Positions 19,429 through 32,276 of a DNA stretch of 33,165 nucleotides are shown here, in pieces. The translations under genes and the position numbers were made by a program. The notes under the pieces are model-generated. The model had not been told where the DNA came from. It saw only the letters and a list, made by a program, of their open reading frames with translations, and did no database searches. Source of the stretch: Pseudomonadota bacterium (GTDB lineage Bacteria; Pseudomonadota; Gammaproteobacteria; Burkholderiales; Burkholderiaceae_C); assembly GCA_021805805.1 (NCBI GenBank), contig JAJZEB010000026.1:1-33165 (forward strand), given 5' to 3'. The stretch's first letter is position 1. Each line of letters starts with the position of its first letter.

Positions 19429-19451
19429 CCCGCGCAGCCTGCGCGGGTTTT
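19429..19451 (+). terminator. Hairpin with short T-run between aroA-cmk and rpsA
   Basis: CCCGCGC (19429-19435) pairs with GCGCGGG (19441-19447) around an AGCCT loop, followed by TTTT. It may be a weak terminator for read-through from the upstream genes, an attenuator, or a structural element of the rpsA leader. Confidence 0.5.
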
Positions 19452-19462
19452 CGCAACCAACC

Positions 19463-19480
19463 CCGCGAATGCGTTCGCGG
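19463..19480 (+). promoter_or_regulatory. Second hairpin in the rpsA leader
   Basis: CCGCGAA (19463-19469) pairs perfectly with TTCGCGG (19474-19480) around TGCG, ending 15 bases before the rpsA ATG. GGAAA lies between the hairpin and the start. The position suits translational control by S1 protein, as known for the folded E. coli rpsA leader. Confidence 0.45.
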
Positions 19481-19495
19481 ACCGGAAATCCTTCC

Positions 19496-21208
<1,713 letters not shown>

Positions 21209-21214
21209 GCCCCC

Positions 21215-21248
21215 GCCTGCGGCGCGCGCCTCGGTGCGCGCCGCAGGC
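21215..21248 (+). repeat. 13-bp inverted repeat between rpsA and ihfB
   Basis: GCCTGCGGCGCGC (21215-21227) and GCGCGCCGCAGGC (21236-21248) form a perfect 13-bp stem with an 8-base loop, six bases after the rpsA stop. There is no T-run, so a Rho-independent terminator is unlikely. An mRNA-stabilising or processing hairpin is more likely. Confidence 0.7.
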
Positions 21249-21274
21249 CCCGATTACCGTAGGACTCCGCTTCG

Positions 21275-21568
21275 ATGACCCGCTCCGACCTGGTCGACCA
21301 ACTCGCCGAACGCTTTCCCCAGCTCGCGCATCGTGACGCGGAGCTCGCGGTCAAGACCATCCTCGACGCCTTGTCCGAGGCGCTCGAGAACAGCCATCGG
21401 GTCGAGATCCGCGGCTTCGGCAGTTTCTCGGTCAGCCACCGCCCGGCGCGCATCGGCCGCAACCCGCGCTCCGGTGCGCAAGTCGTGGTGCCGGAGAAGC
21501 GCATGCCGCATTTCAAGCCCGGCAAGTCGCTGCGCGAGCTCGTCGACCGTCGCGGCGACAACGCCTGA
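21275..21568 (+). CDS. ihfB: Integration host factor subunit beta
   Basis: IhfB pairs with IhfA to bend DNA sharply at specific sites in replication, recombination and transcription control. The 97-residue protein has the HU/IHF fold: an N-terminal helical body, [11 protein letters not shown] (43-53), and the beta-arm with [23 protein letters not shown]. Pro64 at the arm tip is the residue that intercalates into DNA. The C-terminal KSLRELV helix follows. An AGGA sequence lies upstream of ATG 21275. The rpsA-ihfB order is widespread in Proteobacteria. Confidence 0.96.
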   Translation: MTRSDLVDQLAERFPQLAHRDAELAVKTILDALSEALENSHRVEIRGFGSFSVSHRPARIGRNPRSGAQVVVPEKRMPHFKPGKSLRELVDRRGDNA

Positions 21569-21577
21569 GGGCCGGCG

Positions 21578-21901
21578 ATGCGCGCGCTGGCCTGGTTTGT
21601 CCGTCTGATCCTGTTCCTGCTTCTGTTCGGCCTGGCGCTGAACAATCTGGAACCGACTGAACTGCACCTTCTGTTCGGCGTCCATTGGCGAGCGCCGCTG
21701 TTCGTACTGCTGCTCGCAGCTTTCACGCTGGGCGTTCTGCTCGGCGCCTTGGCCATGCTTCCGGTCTGGTTGCGCGCGCGCCGCGCGGCAGCCACCGCCG
21801 CGCCCAAGCCGGGCGCAAGCCCGGCGCCGGCGCCGACACCCACGCCGCCCGAAGCGCCGCAACCGCCAACGATCATCGACGGCAGCCCCGATGGAGTTTG
21901 A
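21578..21901 (+). CDS. lapA: LapA-family inner membrane protein (DUF1049)
   Basis: A 107-residue membrane protein. Two hydrophobic segments (about 5-22 and 39-62) flank a short loop with NNLEPTELHLLFG, the typical LapA/DUF1049 pattern. A basic stop-transfer sequence (LRARRA) and a Pro/Ala-rich cytoplasmic tail follow. LapA works with LapB in control of LPS synthesis in E. coli. GAGGG lies upstream of the start, nine bases after ihfB. It overlaps lapB by 11 bases, supporting joint expression. Confidence 0.88.
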   Translation: MRALAWFVRLILFLLLFGLALNNLEPTELHLLFGVHWRAPLFVLLLAAFTLGVLLGALAMLPVWLRARRAAATAAPKPGASPAPAPTPTPPEAPQPPTIIDGSPDGV

Positions 21902-23057
21902 GCTGTGGTGGCTTCTGGCGCTGCCGCTGGCTTTCGGACTGGGCTGGCTGGCGTCGCGTCTGGACCTGCGTCAATGGCGGCGTGAAGGAAGCGTGCGCCG
22001 CGATGCGGCGCTGTCGTACTTCCGCGGCCTGAATTTCCTGCTCAGCGAGCAGCAGGACCAGGCGATCGACGCGTTCATCGAAGCAGTGACCGCGGACCCC
22101 AACACCGTCGACCTGCACTTCGCGCTGGGCAATCTTTTTCGCCGCCGAGGCGAATACGAACGCGCCGTGCGCGTGCACCAGAATCTGCTCGAGCGCGCCG
22201 ACCTGCCCGCTCCCGAGCGCCAGCGCGCGCAGATCGCGCTGGCGCAGGATTTCCTCAAGGCCGGACTGCTCGATCGCGCCGAGGCAGCGTATGACGTGCT
22301 GCGCGCAACAAGCTACCGCTCCGAGGCCCTGGCCGCGCTGCTGCAGATCCACGAACGCACCCGCGAATGGGAGCGCGCGATCGACACCGCGCATGAACTC
22401 GAGCGCATCGGGGCCGGCAGTTACGCGCGCCAGTTGGCCCACTACTGGTGCGAGCTTGCGCTGCGTGCGCGCCAGCGCGGCGACCTCGACGCGGCGCTGC
22501 ACGCGCTCGACCAGGCAGTCGCCGTCGACCCGCGCGCAGTGCGCCCGTGGCAGCTGCGCGCCGCGCTCGCGCAGCAGCAGGGCCACGAACCCGAAGCGAT
22601 CGCGCACCTGCGCCAGATCGCCCAGCTCAGACCCGAGTTCCTCGCCCTCGTCGCGGTCGACATGGCACGGCTGTTCCAGGCGGCAGGCCAGCAGGCCAGC
22701 GGCCGCGACTGGCTGCTGGCGCAATTGCAGGACAACCCGGCGATCGACCTGCTCGACGCAGTGCTGCTGCTCGAGCCCGACGCCGCGACGCGGCGCCACC
22801 ACGCCTTGACGTATCTGCAGGCCCAACGCAGCCTGCTGGCGTCGCGCCGACTGCTCGACCAGCTCGGCGAACTGGACACGGCCGCGCAGACCGCGCTGGC
22901 ACACGCGCTCGACGGCGCGCTGAAGGCACGCCAGCGCTACCGCTGCGCGGGCTGCGGCTTCGAGGCGCGCAACCATACCTGGCATTGCCCGGCGTGCCAG
23001 GGTTGGGATACGTATCCGCCCCGGCGTACCGAAGAACTGCAACTGATCTCGACATGA
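21891..23057 (+). CDS. lapB: Lipopolysaccharide assembly protein LapB (YciM)
   Basis: LapB anchors in the inner membrane and, in E. coli, directs the FtsH protease to LpxC to set LPS output. The 388-residue protein starts with one membrane segment (about 4-20), then LRQWRREGSVRRDAALSYFRGLNFLL, followed by several TPR helices (AIDAFIEAVTADPNTVDLHFALGNL and later repeats). It ends in a rubredoxin-like metal knuckle with CxxC pairs (CAGCGFEARNHTWHCPACQGW, about 355-375 of the frame). Both parts are diagnostic of LapB. The stop overlaps the rfaE1 start as ATGA, linking LPS control to heptose synthesis. Confidence 0.95.
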   Translation: MEFELWWLLALPLAFGLGWLASRLDLRQWRREGSVRRDAALSYFRGLNFLLSEQQDQAIDAFIEAVTADPNTVDLHFALGNLFRRRGEYERAVRVHQNLLERADLPAPERQRAQIALAQDFLKAGLLDRAEAAYDVLRATSYRSEALAALLQIHERTREWERAIDTAHELERIGAGSYARQLAHYWCELALRARQRGDLDAALHALDQAVAVDPRAVRPWQLRAALAQQQGHEPEAIAHLRQIAQLRPEFLALVAVDMARLFQAAGQQASGRDWLLAQLQDNPAIDLLDAVLLLEPDAATRRHHALTYLQAQRSLLASRRLLDQLGELDTAAQTALAHALDGALKARQRYRCAGCGFEARNHTWHCPACQGWDTYPPRRTEELQLIST

Positions 23058-23983
23058 ACTCCGCCCAGCTCGCGCGCGCCCGCGTGCTCATCGTCGGCGA
23101 CGTGATGCTCGACCGCTACTGGTTCAGCGCAGTCGAGCGCATTTCGCCCGAGGCCCCGGTCCCGGTGGCGCTGGTCCAGCGCGAGCAGGATCGCCTGGGT
23201 GGGGCGGCGAACGTGGCGCTGAACGCCGCCGCGCTCGGCGCACAGGCCACCTTGCTCAGCGTCGTCGGCGCCGACGACACGGGACGGCGGCTGGCGCACC
23301 TGATCGGCGAGAGCCCGATCCGCAGTGCGCTGCGCCAGGTGCCCGGCATGCGCACGACGCTGAAGCTGCGCGTGGTCGCGCGCCAGCAGCAGCTGCTGCG
23401 CATGGACTTCGAGTCGGCCCCCGACCACGAGGTGCTGGCCGAGCTGCTCGAGCGCTTCGAAGACGAGCTCGCGCTGCACGACGTGGTGCTGTTGTCGGAC
23501 TACGGCAAGGGCGGCCTGACCCACGTCGGGCGCATGGTCGAGCTGGCGCGCCAGCGCGGCAAGCTCGTGCTCGTCGACCCGAAGGGGCGTGACTACTCGC
23601 GCTATCGGGGCGCCACGCTGATCACGCCGAATCGGGCCGAGTTCGCCCTGGTCGCCGGAGACTGGAGCGACGAGGACGACCTGGAGCGCCGCGCGCAGGC
23701 GCTGCGCGCGCAACTCGAGCTCGACGCGCTGCTGGTCACGCGCGCCGAGGACGGCATGAGCCTGTTCGGCGCCGAAGGCGCCTTGCACGTGCCGGCGCAG
23801 GCCAAGGAAGTGTTCGACGTCTCCGGCGCCGGAGACACCGTGATCGCCACGCTGGCGGCGATGCTCGGCGCCGGCGCCGACCTCGCCGAAGCGGTGCGCA
23901 CCGCGAACCGTGCCGCCGGCATCGTCGTGGGCAAGCTCGGCACCGCCAGCGTGACGCCTGCCGAGCTGTGGCCCGAGTCATGA
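23054..23983 (+). CDS. rfaE1: D-glycero-beta-D-manno-heptose-7-phosphate kinase
   Basis: This kinase adds the 1-phosphate to heptose 7-phosphate on the path to ADP-heptose for the LPS inner core. The 309-residue PfkB-family protein has [13 protein letters not shown] (11-23), ISPEAPVPV (30-38), GGAANVALN (49-57), [19 protein letters not shown], and the catalytic Asp261 in DVSGAGDT. It is a single kinase domain. The nucleotidyltransferase domain of E. coli HldE is absent, so a separate rfaE2/hldC gene must exist elsewhere. The start overlaps the lapB stop by four bases. Confidence 0.94.
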   Translation: MNSAQLARARVLIVGDVMLDRYWFSAVERISPEAPVPVALVQREQDRLGGAANVALNAAALGAQATLLSVVGADDTGRRLAHLIGESPIRSALRQVPGMRTTLKLRVVARQQQLLRMDFESAPDHEVLAELLERFEDELALHDVVLLSDYGKGGLTHVGRMVELARQRGKLVLVDPKGRDYSRYRGATLITPNRAEFALVAGDWSDEDDLERRAQALRAQLELDALLVTRAEDGMSLFGAEGALHVPAQAKEVFDVSGAGDTVIATLAAMLGAGADLAEAVRTANRAAGIVVGKLGTASVTPAELWPES

Positions 23984-23989
23984 AGGGGA
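23984..23989 (+). promoter_or_regulatory. Strong ribosome binding site of rfaD
   Basis: AGGGGA with a seven-base spacer to ATG 23997 fixes the rfaD start, in the 13-base gap after rfaE1. Confidence 0.75.
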
Positions 23990-23996
23990 TTTCTCG

Positions 23997-24998
23997 ATGA
24001 GCAAACGCATTGTCGTCACCGGCGCGGCCGGTTTCATCGGCAGCAACATCGTGCGCGGGCTCAACGCGCGCGGCATCACCGACATCATCGCCGTCGACAA
24101 CCTGACCCAGGCCGACAAGTTCGCCAATCTGGTCGACCTGCAACTGGCCGACTACGTCGACAAGACCGCCTTCTACGACGCCTTCGCGCGCGGGCGCTAC
24201 GGCCACGTCGACGCCGTCTTCCACGAAGGCGCGTGCTCCGACACCATGCAGCACGACGGCCGCTACATGATGGACAACAACTATGCTGCCAGCCGCACCC
24301 TGCTCGACGCCTGCCTGGCGCAGGGAACGCGGCTGCTGTACGCATCGAGCGCGGCGGTGTACGGCGCGTCGAGCCGTTTTCGCGAGCAACCCGACTGCGA
24401 GCGCCCGCTGAACGTCTACGGCTACTCGAAGCTGCTGTTCGATCAGGTCGTTCGTCGCCATCTGCCGCATGCGCGCAGCCAGATCGCAGGCTTTCGCTAT
24501 TTCAACGTCTACGGACCCGGCGAAGCCCACAAGGGGCGCATGGCTTCGGTCGCGCTGCATCATTTCCACCAGTTCCGCAAACAGGGCTATGTCGAGCTGT
24601 TCGGCGCCTACGGCGGCTACGCGGCCGGGATGCAGCGGCGCGACTTCATCCATGTCGACGACGTCGTCGCAGTCAAGCTCTGGTTCTTCGACCACCCGTA
24701 CAGCAGCGGCGTGTTCAACCTCGGCAGCGGGCGTGCGCAGCCGTTCAACGACGTCGCGCACGCGACGATCAACACCCTGCGCGCAGCCGACGGACACGGC
24801 CCGCTGAGCCTGCAGCAGCTGGTCGACGAGCGGCTGCTGCGCTACATCGACTTCCCCGCCGCGCTGGTGGGCAAATACCAGTGCCACACCGAGGCCGACC
24901 TGGGCGCGCTGCGCGCGGCCGGCTGCGAGCACGCCTTGCGCGACGTTGCCCGCGGCGTGGCCGATTACGTCGAGCAATTGCTGCTGCGCCACGCCTGA
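23997..24998 (+). CDS. rfaD: ADP-L-glycero-D-manno-heptose-6-epimerase
   Basis: HldD/RfaD inverts carbon 6 of ADP-D-glycero-D-manno-heptose, the last step before transfer to LPS. The 333-residue short-chain dehydrogenase-type enzyme has the NAD(P)-binding [13 protein letters not shown] (7-19), the [14 protein letters not shown] segment (75-88), [10 protein letters not shown], the catalytic YGYSK (Tyr141, Lys145), [11 protein letters not shown] and the [11 protein letters not shown] motif. Length and motifs match the E. coli enzyme. It is the last gene of the plus-strand run and converges with ligA 27 bases away. No terminator was seen. Confidence 0.96.
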   Translation: MSKRIVVTGAAGFIGSNIVRGLNARGITDIIAVDNLTQADKFANLVDLQLADYVDKTAFYDAFARGRYGHVDAVFHEGACSDTMQHDGRYMMDNNYAASRTLLDACLAQGTRLLYASSAAVYGASSRFREQPDCERPLNVYGYSKLLFDQVVRRHLPHARSQIAGFRYFNVYGPGEAHKGRMASVALHHFHQFRKQGYVELFGAYGGYAAGMQRRDFIHVDDVVAVKLWFFDHPYSSGVFNLGSGRAQPFNDVAHATINTLRAADGHGPLSLQQLVDERLLRYIDFPAALVGKYQCHTEADLGALRAAGCEHALRDVARGVADYVEQLLLRHA

Positions 24999-25025
24999 GC
25001 GCCGGCGCGCAGCGCGGCAACCGGC

Positions 25026-28153
<3,128 letters not shown>

Positions 28154-28182
28154 CGCGTCTTTCGTCCTCTCAAGCGCCGCGT

Positions 28183-31100
28183 CTACGCGGCATTGTCGGC
28201 CATGCGCGTGGCCTGTTCCATATCGACCGCGACCAATCTCGACACACCTTGCTCCTGCATGGTGACGCCGACGAGCTGCTCGGCCATTTCCATCGCGATC
28301 TTATTGTGCGAGATGAACAGGAACTGCGTGGCATCGGACATCGTCTCGACCAGGCGCGCGAACCGTTCGGTATTGGCGTCGTCCAGCGGCGCGTCGACCT
28401 CGTCGAGAATGCAGAACGGCGCCGGGTTCAGATGAAAGATGCCGAACACCAGCGCGATCGCCACCAGTGCCTTCTCGCCCCCCGACAGCAGATGAATGGT
28501 GCTGTTGCGTTTGCCGGGCGGTTGCGCCATGACCTGCACGCCGGCGTCGAGGATTTCGTCGCCGGTCATCACCAGTCGCGCGTTGCCGCCGCCGAAAAGA
28601 TCCGGGAACAGCCGCCCGAAATGGCCGTTGACCGCATCGAAGGTCTGTCGCAGTTGTTCGCGCGTTTCGGCGTCGATCTTCTGGATCGCCGCCTCAAGGG
28701 TCGAGGCGGCCTTCTCCAGGTCTGCCATCTGCGCATCGAGGAACTGCTTGCGCGTACGCGCCTGGCCGAGCTCGTCGAGCGCGGCCAGGTTGACCGCGCC
28801 GAGTGCGGCGAGGTCGCGCTGCAGGCGCTGGGCGTCGCGCGCCAGCTGCTCGGGCTGGGCGTGCTCGGGCAGGTGCGCGGCAAGCGCGTCGACGTCGACC
28901 TCGGCCTCGGCGAGCTGCGCCGCGTACTGTTGCGCCTGCAACCGAGCCTCCTGCTCGTCGAGTTGACGCGCGGTGATCGCCGCGCGCAGCGGTTCGGCGT
29001 CGCGCTCGGCACGCAGGCGTGCCTCGTCGAGCTCGCGCAGCCGTGCGGCCAGCGCGTCGTGCTCGGCGCGGCGCTGCTGCAACCGCGCTTCGGCGGCGGC
29101 CTGACCGTGCAGCGCGTCCTGCAAACCGGCCTGCGCGCCGGCATCGTCGAGCCGCAGTCGCTCGGCCTCGGCGTCGTCGATGCGCTGCGCAAGCGCGTCG
29201 AGTTGCTGACGCGCGGTCTCGCCCACCCTCGCCGCATCGGCACCGCGTTGCTGCAGGCTGCGGATCGCGTACGCGCACTCTGCTTCGCGCTGTTCCAGGC
29301 TGCGCAGCAGCGCGCGCGCGTCGCTCAGCGTCTGCTGTGCGCGCTGCGCCTCGCTGTCGAGGTCCGCCTGCGCCTGCTGCGCCTGTGCCAGCTCGGCGTC
29401 GAGCTGTTCGAAACGCGCCTCGCTTTCAGCACGCGCAGCGGCCAGCTCGTCGGCTTGCGCGCCCAGCTCGGCCAGATCGGAATCGATGCGCTCGGCGCGC
29501 GCGTCGGCTTCGCGCGCTTGCTGCTGCAATTTCAGCTGCTCGACCTGAACGCCGTGCAACTGCTGGGTCAGCGCCTGCAGCTGGCGGGTCTGCACGCCGA
29601 GCTGCTCGCGGGTGGCGCGCAACTCGGCGTCGGCGCGTGCGGCGCGCTGCGCGGCGTCGTCGACCAGGATCTGCTGCGCCTTGCGCTGGCGCTCGAGGTT
29701 TTCGATTTCCTGCGCCCGAGCCAACAGTCCGCTTTGTTCACTGTCGGCCGCATACAGGCTGACGCCATGCGCGCTGACCATGTGTCCGTCGCGCGTGACC
29801 AGGCAGCCGCCTGCGGGCAGCTGCGCGCGCCGGCGCAGCGCGTCGTCCAGCGAGTCGGCGGCGTAGACGCGTTCGAGCCAGTCCGCGAGAACAGCTTGCA
29901 GGCCCGGATCAATGTCGCGCAGCAGCGCGGCCAGCGGGCGCAGACCCGCCGGCGGCGGCGATGCCGCGCCTGCGGCCGGTGCGGCAAAGAACGCCAGCTT
30001 GGCCGGCGGCGGATCGGCCGCGAACCCCGACGTCGACTCCAGGCTGCGCACTTCCAGCGCGCCCAGGCGCTCGCGCAGCGCGGCTTCGAGCGCATGCTCC
30101 CATCCCGGCTCGACATGAATCCGGGTCCATAGACCGGCCAACTGCGCCAGGCCGTGGCGTTGCAGCCAGGGTTGCAGTCGCCCCTCGGTCATGACCTTGT
30201 CCTGCAGCGCGCGCAGCGCCTGCAAGCGCGCCGTGGTCGTGGCGAATTCGTGCGCGGCCGCTTGGGCGTGCTGCTGCGCGAGCTGCTGCGCATCCTGCAG
30301 CGCAGGCACAGCGTCGTCGAGCGCGCGCGCGCCTGCATCGGCGGCGTCGCGCTCTTCAGCGAGCAGCTCGACCCGCGCCGTCAGATCGTGCAGGCGTTGG
30401 GTGTCGGGACGCTGCAACGCGCGCCGTTCGCCTTGCGCACGCTGCAGACGCAGCTCCAGCGCCTGCGCCTGCTGTGCCAGCGCGCGTGCGCGCTCGGCCT
30501 CGCTTTGCAGGCGTTGCTGTGCCGCGGCCGCCTGCGCACGCCGCTCCGCGGTGTGCAACTGGGCATCGGCCAGCTGTGCCTCGAGCGCCGGAATCTGTTC
30601 GGACTGCTCGATCACCCGGGCCTGGGCCTCGGCGTGCTCGGATTCGGCGTGCTCGATCTGCGCCGCGGTGTGCGCGGCTTCGGCCGCCGCGGACGCTGCG
30701 CGCTGCTCCCAGTCGACGCGCTGCTGCTGCAGCTCCTGCAAGCTGCGCAGCGCGCGCGCGCGCGCTTCGACGACGAAACGGATCTCGGCCTCGATCTGGC
30801 CGACGCGTGCCTGCGCCGCGTACAGCTCGGCCTGCGCAGCGTGCAGCGCATCGGCCGCCGCGAACTGGGCCTGGCGCACCTGTTCGAGGTCGGCCTCGAC
30901 CCGGCGCAGCTGCGCAGTCTGGGCCTCGAGCGCAACCACGGCCTGCGCGGCGTCGGACGCGATGCGCGCCTGGCGTTGCTGCGACTCGCGCAAGCGCAGC
31001 AGCCAAAGCCCGTGCTGGCTGGTCTGCAGCGCGTGCTGCAGCGTGCGGTACTGCTGCGCGACCGCTGCCTGCTGTTCGAGCCGCGTGAGCTGCGCGTCGA

Positions 31101-31701
31101 GTTCGCGGCTGATGTCTCCCGCGCGCAGCAGGTTCTCGCGCGTGTCCTTGAGCCGGTTCTCGGTCTCGCGGCGACGCTCCTTGTACTTGGACACGCCGGC
31201 CGCCTCCTCGAGCATCACGCGCAACTCTTCCGGGCGCGACTCGATGATGCGGCTGATCGTCCCCTGGCCGATGATCGCGTACGAGCGCGAGCCGAGCCCG
31301 GTCCCGAGGAAGATGTCCTGCACGTCGCGGCGGCGAACCTGCTGCGCGTTGATGTAGTAGCTCGACGTGCCGTCGCGCGTGAGCACGCGCTTGACCGCGA
31401 TCTCGGCGTACTGGCCGAAGCTGCCAGCGATGGCGTGGTCGCTGTTGTCGAACACCAGCTCGACGCTGCAGCGCCCGGCCGGTTTGCGCGCCGACGAGCC
31501 GTTGAAGATGACGTCGAGCATCGACGCTCCGCGCAACTCTGAGGCCTTCGACTCGCCGAGCACCCAGCGCACCGCGTCGATGATGTTCGACTTGCCGCAG
31601 CCATTGGGACCGACGACGCCGACGCGCCGCCCCGGCAGTTGCACCGAAACCGGGTCGGCGAACGACTTGAAGCCAGCGAGTTTGATGCAGATTAATCGCA
31701 C
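28183..31701 (-). CDS. smc: Chromosome partition/condensin protein Smc
   Basis: Smc dimers, with ScpA and ScpB, extrude DNA loops and help separate sister chromosomes. The 1172-residue protein has the N-terminal LAGFKSFADPVSV and Walker A GPNGCGKSNI (31-40), two long coiled coils very rich in Ala, Gln, Glu and Arg, a hinge (about 500-660) with the conserved LPAGGCLVTRDGHMV type segment, and a C-terminal head with the LLSGGEKALVAIALVF signature and Walker B ILDEVDAPLDD (about 1092-1103). GTG 31701 was chosen because MRLICIKLAGFKSF matches the usual Smc start. The ribosome binding site is weak. It heads smc-zipA-ligA and is divergent from queF. Confidence 0.96.
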   Translation of the reverse strand: MRLICIKLAGFKSFADPVSVQLPGRRVGVVGPNGCGKSNIIDAVRWVLGESKASELRGASMLDVIFNGSSARKPAGRCSVELVFDNSDHAIAGSFGQYAEIAVKRVLTRDGTSSYYINAQQVRRRDVQDIFLGTGLGSRSYAIIGQGTISRIIESRPEELRVMLEEAAGVSKYKERRRETENRLKDTRENLLRAGDISRELDAQLTRLEQQAAVAQQYRTLQHALQTSQHGLWLLRLRESQQRQARIASDAAQAVVALEAQTAQLRRVEADLEQVRQAQFAAADALHAAQAELYAAQARVGQIEAEIRFVVEARARALRSLQELQQQRVDWEQRAASAAAEAAHTAAQIEHAESEHAEAQARVIEQSEQIPALEAQLADAQLHTAERRAQAAAAQQRLQSEAERARALAQQAQALELRLQRAQGERRALQRPDTQRLHDLTARVELLAEERDAADAGARALDDAVPALQDAQQLAQQHAQAAAHEFATTTARLQALRALQDKVMTEGRLQPWLQRHGLAQLAGLWTRIHVEPGWEHALEAALRERLGALEVRSLESTSGFAADPPPAKLAFFAAPAAGAASPPPAGLRPLAALLRDIDPGLQAVLADWLERVYAADSLDDALRRRAQLPAGGCLVTRDGHMVSAHGVSLYAADSEQSGLLARAQEIENLERQRKAQQILVDDAAQRAARADAELRATREQLGVQTRQLQALTQQLHGVQVEQLKLQQQAREADARAERIDSDLAELGAQADELAAARAESEARFEQLDAELAQAQQAQADLDSEAQRAQQTLSDARALLRSLEQREAECAYAIRSLQQRGADAARVGETARQQLDALAQRIDDAEAERLRLDDAGAQAGLQDALHGQAAAEARLQQRRAEHDALAARLRELDEARLRAERDAEPLRAAITARQLDEQEARLQAQQYAAQLAEAEVDVDALAAHLPEHAQPEQLARDAQRLQRDLAALGAVNLAALDELGQARTRKQFLDAQMADLEKAASTLEAAIQKIDAETREQLRQTFDAVNGHFGRLFPDLFGGGNARLVMTGDEILDAGVQVMAQPPGKRNSTIHLLSGGEKALVAIALVFGIFHLNPAPFCILDEVDAPLDDANTERFARLVETMSDATQFLFISHNKIAMEMAEQLVGVTMQEQGVSRLVAVDMEQATRMADNAA

Positions 31702-31844
31702 TAAATGCTTGATTTGAAAAGATAAACGAACGCATCTCGGCGTATTGCGCGATGATAGCATCGCGCCGTGGATGCTCCTTGACGCGGCGCGCGCCCGATA
31801 ATCCGCAATTCCCGGCAAATCCCGCCGTTCCTGCTCCAAGCACC
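31702..31844. other. Divergent smc-queF regulatory region
   Basis: A 143-base gap that is clearly more AT-rich next to smc. TATCAT on the minus strand (about 31753-31758) and GATAAT on the plus strand (about 31797-31802) are possible -10 elements, but neither has a -35 at good spacing. No preQ1 riboswitch-like structure was recognised before queF. Confidence 0.35.
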
Positions 31845-32264
31845 ATGTCCACCAAGCCGAGCAAGTCGCTGCAGACTTTCCCGAATCCGACCCCAGAGCG
31901 CGACTACCACATCCACATGCAGGTGCCCGAGTTCACCTGCCTGTGCCCGCTGACCGGCCAGCCCGATTTCGCGCGCATCGTGCTCGACATCGTCCCTGAC
32001 CGCAAGTGCGTCGAACTCAAGAGCCTGAAGCTGTACATGTGGAGCTTTCGCGACGAGGGCGCGTTTCACGAGAAAGTCACCAACCGGATCCTCGACGACC
32101 TGGTCGACGCGATCGCTCCGCGTTTCCTGCGCGTGCGTGCGCAGTGGAACGTTCGCGGCGGCATCTACACCAATGTCGTCGTCGAACACCGCAAGCGCGG
32201 CTGGAAGCCGGCGCCGCGCGTCGACCTGGCCGATTTCGATCGCGCCGAGCCGACCGCGCGCTGA
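31845..32264 (+). CDS. queF: NADPH-dependent 7-cyano-7-deazaguanine reductase QueF (short form)
   Basis: QueF reduces the nitrile preQ0 to the amine preQ1 for queuosine in tRNA. The 139-residue protein is the short, single-domain (YkvM-like, type I) form. It has [15 protein letters not shown] (29-43) with the likely catalytic Cys34 and Asp41, the NADPH-binding ELKSLKLY (57-64), and FHE (His75, Glu76). The two-domain E. coli enzyme is about twice as long. ATG 31845 was chosen because the family start aligns shortly after it. The frame extends upstream without homology. No clear ribosome binding site is seen. It converges with the NHL gene 12 bases downstream. Confidence 0.95.
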   Translation: MSTKPSKSLQTFPNPTPERDYHIHMQVPEFTCLCPLTGQPDFARIVLDIVPDRKCVELKSLKLYMWSFRDEGAFHEKVTNRILDDLVDAIAPRFLRVRAQWNVRGGIYTNVVVEHRKRGWKPAPRVDLADFDRAEPTAR

Positions 32265-32276
32265 TCGCGCCACGGC

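Noticed and set aside
17313-19460. 715-codon open frame opposite aroA-cmk
   Set aside because: Antisense shadow, low-complexity composition and no recognised motif.
28249-31542. Two long open frames opposite smc
   Set aside because: The Ala/Gln/Glu/Arg-rich coiled-coil codons of smc leave the other strand open. The products are Leu/Arg/Gln low-complexity.
31778-31802. queF promoter TTGACG...GATAAT
   Set aside because: The spacing between the two hexamers is about 12 bases, too short for a sigma70 promoter.
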